Assembly (NCBI RefSeq): GCF_004359215.1
Contig: NC_090613.1
Span: 6,356,379-6,377,286 of the forward strand
Length of the DNA: 20,908 nucleotides
Source: Bremia lactucae
Taxonomy: Eukaryota; Oomycota; Peronosporomycetes; Peronosporales; Peronosporaceae
Reading direction: 5' to 3'
Under the pieces are notes generated by a model that was not told the origin of the DNA, did not search any database, and saw nothing but the letters and a program-made list of their open reading frames with translations. Shown here piece by piece: positions 16,674-20,908 of this stretch. The translations under genes were made by a program, and so were the position numbers. How positions within the stretch are numbered: position 1 is the stretch's first letter; the number at the start of each line of letters is the position of its first letter.

Positions 16674-19322
16674 ATGACGTGGGTGCATTACTATTTTTAT
16701 CGAGCATTCGCGTGTCTAGGGTATTTGGCTCTGGTGTCCAGTCTTTTGGGATCTTCCACTAGTACTCAAGGAACGCACGTGAAAGTGGGTGGGGGGTACG
16801 TCGATGGTCCAGGCTACTCAGTCACCAGTGCTTCGGAAAATGAAGGTGTTCTTACTATCAATCTTGCGCTAAACAAACCTTCCACCTCGACCCCGTACGG
16901 CGCTGACCTGTCAGCGCTCGTCGTGACGGTATTCATGACCGAAGTGGAGAGTATACGCGTGAAAATTGTAGATAAGAAGAAGCAGCGTTGGGAGGTACCC
17001 AAGGCTTTATTCTCTGCGGGGACCCTGGGCATGAACGACACCGCAACGTCAGCGAGTGAAGAACCCTTATATTCATTCCATTACACAAAGAATCCCTTTG
17101 CCTTTCAAGTGGTGCGTAAATTCGACAATTATTCGCTTTTTGACTCGTCCAGTACGTCACTAGTGATGAAGGATCAGTATCTTGAGGTGTCGACAGCAAT
17201 AAATAAGAATCTCTCCATCTATGGCATTGGAGAAAGCACTCGCGACAACTTTAGAATGTCGACGGGTGATAAACAAACACTGTGGGCACGTGATGAACCA
17301 TCTGCGACGGCGAACGTCAACACGTACGGGTCTCACCCATTCTTTCTTGGCGTTAATAGTGCTGGTCAGGCTCATGGTGTACTACTTCTCAACAGTAATG
17401 GCATGGATGTGACGTTGGAGAAGAAAAGTCTTGTGTACCAGGCTATTGGTGGTGTCCTTGACTTTAACATTGTGGTCGGCCCAACTCCAGCAAAAGTCCT
17501 TTCACAGTATACAAAACTCATTGGACGTCCCAAGCTGATGCCGTATTGGGCGTATGGCTTTCATCAGTGTCGCTGGGGCTATGACTCTGTTGACGCCCTC
17601 CATACAGCTGTGAGTGAGTATAAGCGCAACAAATTGCCTTTGGACGTCATTTGGGCTGATATTGATTATATGAAACGCTTTCATGACTTTACGGTGGATC
17701 CACTCAATTTCCCCCAAGCCCGAATGGCATCCTTTCTTGACAAGATTCATGCCGATGGACAGAGATTTGTGCCAATCATTGATCCTGGTATTCCAGATGA
17801 TACCAAAGACTATGCGTTCACCAAGGGTTTAACCATGGACATCTTCATCAAGGACACGAGTGGCAAGCCATACTTGGGTCAAGTGTGGCCTGGACCGACG
17901 GTATTTCCAGACTTTTTCCACCCCAAGACAAAATCCTACTGGAGTGAACAGCTTCAGCTGATGTACAATAGCTGTGAATTCGACGGTCTCTGGATCGACA
18001 TGAACGAATTGGCCAACTTCTGTCCCGGCACTTCTTGCGTACGCAATTCTGCTGAAACATGTCCAAAGCAAGGCAATAGCTCCACAATGACGGTCTGCTG
18101 TCTCACGTGTACAAACAAGAAAAGTCGCTACGACTCACCTCCGTTTGCAATACACAATGCAGGAACTTACGATGCCATCACTAGCAAAGGTATTTCAACC
18201 AGTGCACTCCAGTATGGCGGCATTCGCCAGTACGACGCTCATAATTTGTATGGAATCTCCGAGTCGATCGTGACAAATGCTGTTCAAGAAGAGCTGACCA
18301 AGAAACGCTCGTTCGTTCTCTCAAGATCCACTTTTCCAGGAAGCGGTGTCCATGCGGCCCATTGGACGGGGGATAACGCTGCCACCTGGGCTGACTTGCG
18401 TTGGTCGATTCCAGCGATTCTTAAATTTGGGCTCTTTGGTGTACCCATGGTAGGTGCCGACATTTGTGGGTTCCTTGGTCCGTCCAATATGGAGCTGTGT
18501 GCCCGATGGACTGCGCTTGGCTCATTCTATCCATTCGCTCGGAACCATAACAACCTGGATGCACCGCCTCAGGAGCCATATGTGTGGCCAGAGGTGGCCA
18601 AAGTTGGTCAAAAGTTCATTGGCATGCGCTACCGTCTCTTGCCGTACATTTACACGCTTGGCTACCACGCTCACGTCCATGGCATTCCCATTGCTCGACC
18701 TCTAGTAATGGAATTTCCGACCGATATAGCCACTCACAATATCAATTATCAATTCATGCTGGGCAGCGCTTTACTAATTACGCCAGTCGTCACTAAAAAT
18801 GCTAAGAAAGTGACGGGCTACCACCCCTCCGGTGTCTGGTATGATATCTTTAGCTATTCCAAGATCCTCAGTTCAGGTGGGCTAGTGACGACAAAGGTAT
18901 CGCTGTACGACATGCCTGTGCATATTCGCGGCGGAAAAATCTTAGCGATGCACCAGGCAGCTCTCACGAGTACGGCAGCCCGCCAAACATCCTTTGACAT
19001 TCTTGTTGCGCTGCCTATCAGCATGAACGCCAGAGGTGACCTGTATTTGGATGACGGTGAGACAATTAGCAATCCAAGTGCGACAATTGTCAAGTTTACA
19101 GCATCACTTGGCAGCTTTAACTCGACGGTCGTGAGAAATGACTATATTGATGCCCGTTCCAGCCTAGTGAATAAGGTGGTTGTGCTCGGTGTGATGTCTC
19201 CACCCTCCAGCGTGTCTCTTGGCGACATTTCCGTGTATGATCCCGCCACGCAGCGTCTTGAAATTGATCTCTCAAGCGTCAATCAGACTATTGATTCTGA
19301 CTTCATAATTACGTGGAAGTAG
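16674..19322 (+). CDS. secreted alpha-glucosidase-like glycoside hydrolase, family GH31
   Basis: 882 residues, intronless and intact. Residues 1 to about 32 look like a signal peptide (YYFYRAFACLGYLALVSSLLG), so it is probably secreted. The N-terminal beta-sandwich spans about 60-290 (TRDNFRMSTGDKQTLWARDE is family-like). The (beta/alpha)8 barrel starts near 295 with LMPYWAYGFHQCRWGYDS and IWADIDYM. The nucleophile is D442 in LWIDMNELANF and the acid/base is D567 in HWTGDNAATWADL. These are the two GH31 signature sites. A six-Cys insertion follows the nucleophile (about 448-485). C-terminal beta domains (ARPLVMEFP, then YLDDGETI) run to the end. GH31 retaining enzymes release terminal alpha-glucose from maltose, starch or glycoprotein glycans. 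Secretion suggests sugar acquisition from a host or substrate; substrate preference is not readable. The length is normal. It is flanked by LTR A copies on both sides. It lacks the dense hairpins of the elements. Confidence 0.93.
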   Translation: MTWVHYYFYRAFACLGYLALVSSLLGSSTSTQGTHVKVGGGYVDGPGYSVTSASENEGVLTINLALNKPSTSTPYGADLSALVVTVFMTEVESIRVKIVDKKKQRWEVPKALFSAGTLGMNDTATSASEEPLYSFHYTKNPFAFQVVRKFDNYSLFDSSSTSLVMKDQYLEVSTAINKNLSIYGIGESTRDNFRMSTGDKQTLWARDEPSATANVNTYGSHPFFLGVNSAGQAHGVLLLNSNGMDVTLEKKSLVYQAIGGVLDFNIVVGPTPAKVLSQYTKLIGRPKLMPYWAYGFHQCRWGYDSVDALHTAVSEYKRNKLPLDVIWADIDYMKRFHDFTVDPLNFPQARMASFLDKIHADGQRFVPIIDPGIPDDTKDYAFTKGLTMDIFIKDTSGKPYLGQVWPGPTVFPDFFHPKTKSYWSEQLQLMYNSCEFDGLWIDMNELANFCPGTSCVRNSAETCPKQGNSSTMTVCCLTCTNKKSRYDSPPFAIHNAGTYDAITSKGISTSALQYGGIRQYDAHNLYGISESIVTNAVQEELTKKRSFVLSRSTFPGSGVHAAHWTGDNAATWADLRWSIPAILKFGLFGVPMVGADICGFLGPSNMELCARWTALGSFYPFARNHNNLDAPPQEPYVWPEVAKVGQKFIGMRYRLLPYIYTLGYHAHVHGIPIARPLVMEFPTDIATHNINYQFMLGSALLITPVVTKNAKKVTGYHPSGVWYDIFSYSKILSSGGLVTTKVSLYDMPVHIRGGKILAMHQAALTSTAARQTSFDILVALPISMNARGDLYLDDGETISNPSATIVKFTASLGSFNSTVVRNDYIDARSSLVNKVVVLGVMSPPSSVSLGDISVYDPATQRLEIDLSSVNQTIDSDFIITWK

Positions 19323-19533
19323 GTATAAGGAATCCCCCATTAGTTGCTTGTGCAGTGTTGGCTAATAAGCAACTATTCGACAATTTATTGCCTGCAAATG
19401 CTATATCATCTGCGAATGACCTTACCTACAGTGCGCACAACCTTGTCCCAGCAACTACTTTTCGAGCTCTACTACTCCGTGAATAAGCTTGCTATTGTTA
19501 ATGCGCAGACGTAGAATGTGTACCAAGTGCAGG

Positions 19534-19965
19534 TGTAACGGGGTATATTGTGTATTGTTACATGAAATTGATACTTAAAGGTTGTTAGTTATATAGTATC
19601 TAAAAGGTAGATAATATCTGGAGAATATTACTTTACATAGTAATATCCTGAAAGCTTATCCATTAGTAGCTATAGACCATTGTATTTACTTTCTCCGCGG
19701 TCCAGTCAGCGCTGGACGCGCGCAAAGAGAAAGAGAGATAAGACTTTTAGTACATATTTTGTATTTCTAATTAAGTTAGTATTTAGTAAATAAACAAGAA
19801 GAACTTAATTATATTTATACAGTTTTTAATTGACCCTTTTTAAAGCAAGTGCTTTAAAAAGAGTACGTACTAGTGTATGTGAAGTGACGTAAGGCACCAC
19901 TCGCACTGAGTCAGTGCGAAGTGGACTTGTACTGAAGCAGTACAAGTCGGGAGTACCCCGTTACA
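19534..19965 (+). repeat. LTR A, 5' LTR of a further element copy (432 bp)
   Basis: TGTAACGGGG start and CCCCGTTACA end. Followed by AC, the primer site and the gag start. It contains the perfect hairpin with arms GACTTGTACTG / CAGTACAAGTC (3-nt loop). It lies 211 bp downstream of the GH31 stop codon. Confidence 0.9.
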
Positions 19966-19967
19966 AC

Positions 19968-19985
19968 TGGTGGCACTTTGTAGTC
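19968..19985 (+). other. primer-binding site of the 19534 element
   Basis: TGGTGGCACTTTGTAGTC, two bases after the LTR end. It differs from the 2037 copy by one A/G. Confidence 0.55.
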
Positions 19986-20005
19986 CGTCTAAGGACCACA
20001 GTTCC

Positions 20006-20033
20006 ATCATCTAACATGGGCATGTTAGATGAT
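20006..20033. repeat. 13-bp perfect hairpin over the gag start codon
   Basis: Arms ATCATCTAACATG and CATGTTAGATGAT with a GG loop. The gag ATG is inside the right arm. The homologous leader at 2060-2100 lacks the left arm, so the left arm is an inverted copy of the right one. Confidence 0.85.
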
Positions 20034-20050
20034 AATGGAAACACGCATCA
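20022..20050 (+). pseudogene. first ten codons of gag, interrupted
   Basis: MLDDNGNTHH, matching the start of the gag at 2082. It is cut after CATCA by the inverted LTR A at 20051. Confidence 0.75.
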
Positions 20051-20500
20051 TGTAACGGGGCACTGCGACTTGTACTGTTTCAGTACAAGTCCACTTTACA
20101 CTGCTTCAGTTGTGAGTGGTGCCTTTCGTTAGGTGACGTACACTGTACGTGCAGAGGAAGATTTCCCTTAAGACAAGTTAACGGAAGAGTGTAAAATGAA
20201 AACTGTATTAATATAGTTAAGTGTCTTGTTAATCTATCTTTGTAAATGTTGTCTTAACTATAAACTAATACTAAACATGTAAATGAATTCTTATCTATCT
20301 TATCTCGTAACTCTCTTTGATTACTTCTACAGCTGATTAGTCTGCGGAATAAATAGACATAATGGTCTATACCTATTTATGGATAAGAATTCAGGAAATT
20401 ACTATTTAAAGTAATTTCCTCCAAATATTATCTACCTTTTGGATAATATTAATTAACAATCTTTTATTGTTAATTTCATGTAACGATACACCCCGTTACA
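20051..20500 (-). repeat. LTR A, 3' LTR of a minus-oriented element (450 bp)
   Basis: Plus-strand start TGTAACGGGGCAC, end TACACCCCGTTACA; read on the minus strand it matches 1591-2034. The polypurine tract is immediately to its right. The element was inserted into the gag of the 19534 element. Its body and other LTR are beyond the window. Confidence 0.9.
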
Positions 20501-20513
20501 TCACCCCTCCCTT
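20501..20513 (-). other. polypurine tract of the minus-oriented A element
   Basis: Minus strand AAGGGAGGGGTGA, identical to 12748-12760, next to the 3' LTR. Confidence 0.7.
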
Positions 20514-20577
20514 AAACGACAATCACTCTGAATGTCATTAGGTGGAGTGGTCGCTAAATGACCACTTAATTTTTAAA

Positions 20578-20908
20578 ATGATTTTGATTGGTCAGATCCA
20601 TCATTTTAAATTCCATCGCATGAAGGAACAATTCATGCGGGGTGAGGATAGTGTTGAACCTTCGGCTGCGGTTCGTGCAGCCGCGGGTGACGCATTGTTA
20701 TCTCTTGCGGTAGACGTTCCGTCTACCGTAGTGTCTTCCACTCGCACAACACTTGGTGTTGCGAGTGCACGTGGTGATTCACCACGTGAGTACGACCCCT
20801 CTTTAGAGGTCGATTATGAGTGCGAGTCGGACGAAATGGCCGACTCGGGGAGGATGGAACAGTCGCCTGATACCCGTCAGGCGGCTGATTATGAGCCTTC
20901 GAATGAGA
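20578..20908 (+). CDS. antisense accessory ORF of the A element, 5' part, open to the window end
   Basis: The ATG at 20578 gives MILIGQIHHFKFHRMKEQ and an open frame of 110 codons to the edge. It matches the ORF at 12678 nearly residue for residue (SAAVRAAAGDALLSLA, SPREYDPSLEVDYECES). It is antisense to its own LTR, as in the other copy. Being unbroken over this stretch in a recent nested element suggests the protein is under some constraint or simply young. The first 110 residues are Ala/Ser/Asp/Glu-rich and probably disordered. No domain is recognised. All stems seen in the 12678 copy are present at the matching places. Confidence 0.6.
   Translation, partial: MILIGQIHHFKFHRMKEQFMRGEDSVEPSAAVRAAAGDALLSLAVDVPSTVVSSTRTTLGVASARGDSPREYDPSLEVDYECESDEMADSGRMEQSPDTRQAADYEPSNE

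Noticed and set aside
16674..16780. RxLR or Crinkler effector signature in the secreted protein
   Set aside because: No RxLR, EER or LxLFLAK motif follows the signal peptide; the body is a full GH31 enzyme.

Overview
The window looks like oomycete nuclear DNA, most likely from the Phytophthora / downy mildew lineage. Three things point there: a gene resembling the oomycete 'M96 mating-specific' family (bZIP-like basic/coiled-coil part plus a conserved C-terminal domain), very short GT-AG introns (44 and 72 nt), and Ty3/gypsy elements of the kind that fill oomycete genomes. Only two host genes are clear: the M96-like gene (minus strand, 5455-3882, two exons) and an intact secreted GH31 alpha-glucosidase (plus strand, 16674-19322). 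Almost everything else is nested transposable elements.

Layout. 1-1590 is the 3' end of a gypsy element, 'B': a decayed antisense ORF, a polypurine tract and the first 32 nt of its 3' LTR. At 1590 that LTR is split by gypsy element 'A': 5' LTR 1591-2034, primer site, gag to 2863. The rest of LTR B resumes at 15395, right after the 3' LTR of A, and the 5-bp duplication TACAC (1586-1590 / 15395-15399) marks the two ends of one insertion. Between these LTRs lie a lone N (2864) where gag homology stops, unassigned sequence, the M96-like gene, an LTR-B fragment (5682-5950), and a decayed minus-strand gypsy element 'C' (5' LTR end and primer site near 10967, gag, protease, RT, an inverted RNase H block, truncated integrase). 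Then come a 604-nt N gap, the antisense ORF of A (12678-11842), its polypurine tract and its 3' LTR. That LTR carries an intact pogo/Tigger-like DNA transposon (12914-15093) with a TA duplication and a spliced DDD transposase. After 15395 come the LTR-B remainder, a worn LTR-A fragment, about 1 kb of unassigned DNA and the GH31 gene. The window ends with another LTR A (19534-19965) whose gag was interrupted after ten codons by an oppositely oriented A element (3' LTR 20051-20500, antisense ORF from 20578).

The main unexplained signal is that the gypsy elements, especially the antisense ORF, gag, linker and LTRs, are built from back-to-back short perfect hairpins. I list 16 with arms of 7 bp or more in 919 bp; about 0.7 would be expected by chance on a rough estimate. 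Comparing the two copies of the antisense ORF shows paired substitutions in stems and one reversed-complemented loop. Comparing two gag leaders shows a templated inverted insertion. The host GH31 gene and the pogo transposase do not show this by eye. A second theme is a conserved antisense accessory ORF between pol and the 3' LTR in two LTR families. A third is that a host gene lies inside what the TSD says is one retrotransposon, which suggests mis-scaffolding at the N positions or nested rearrangement.
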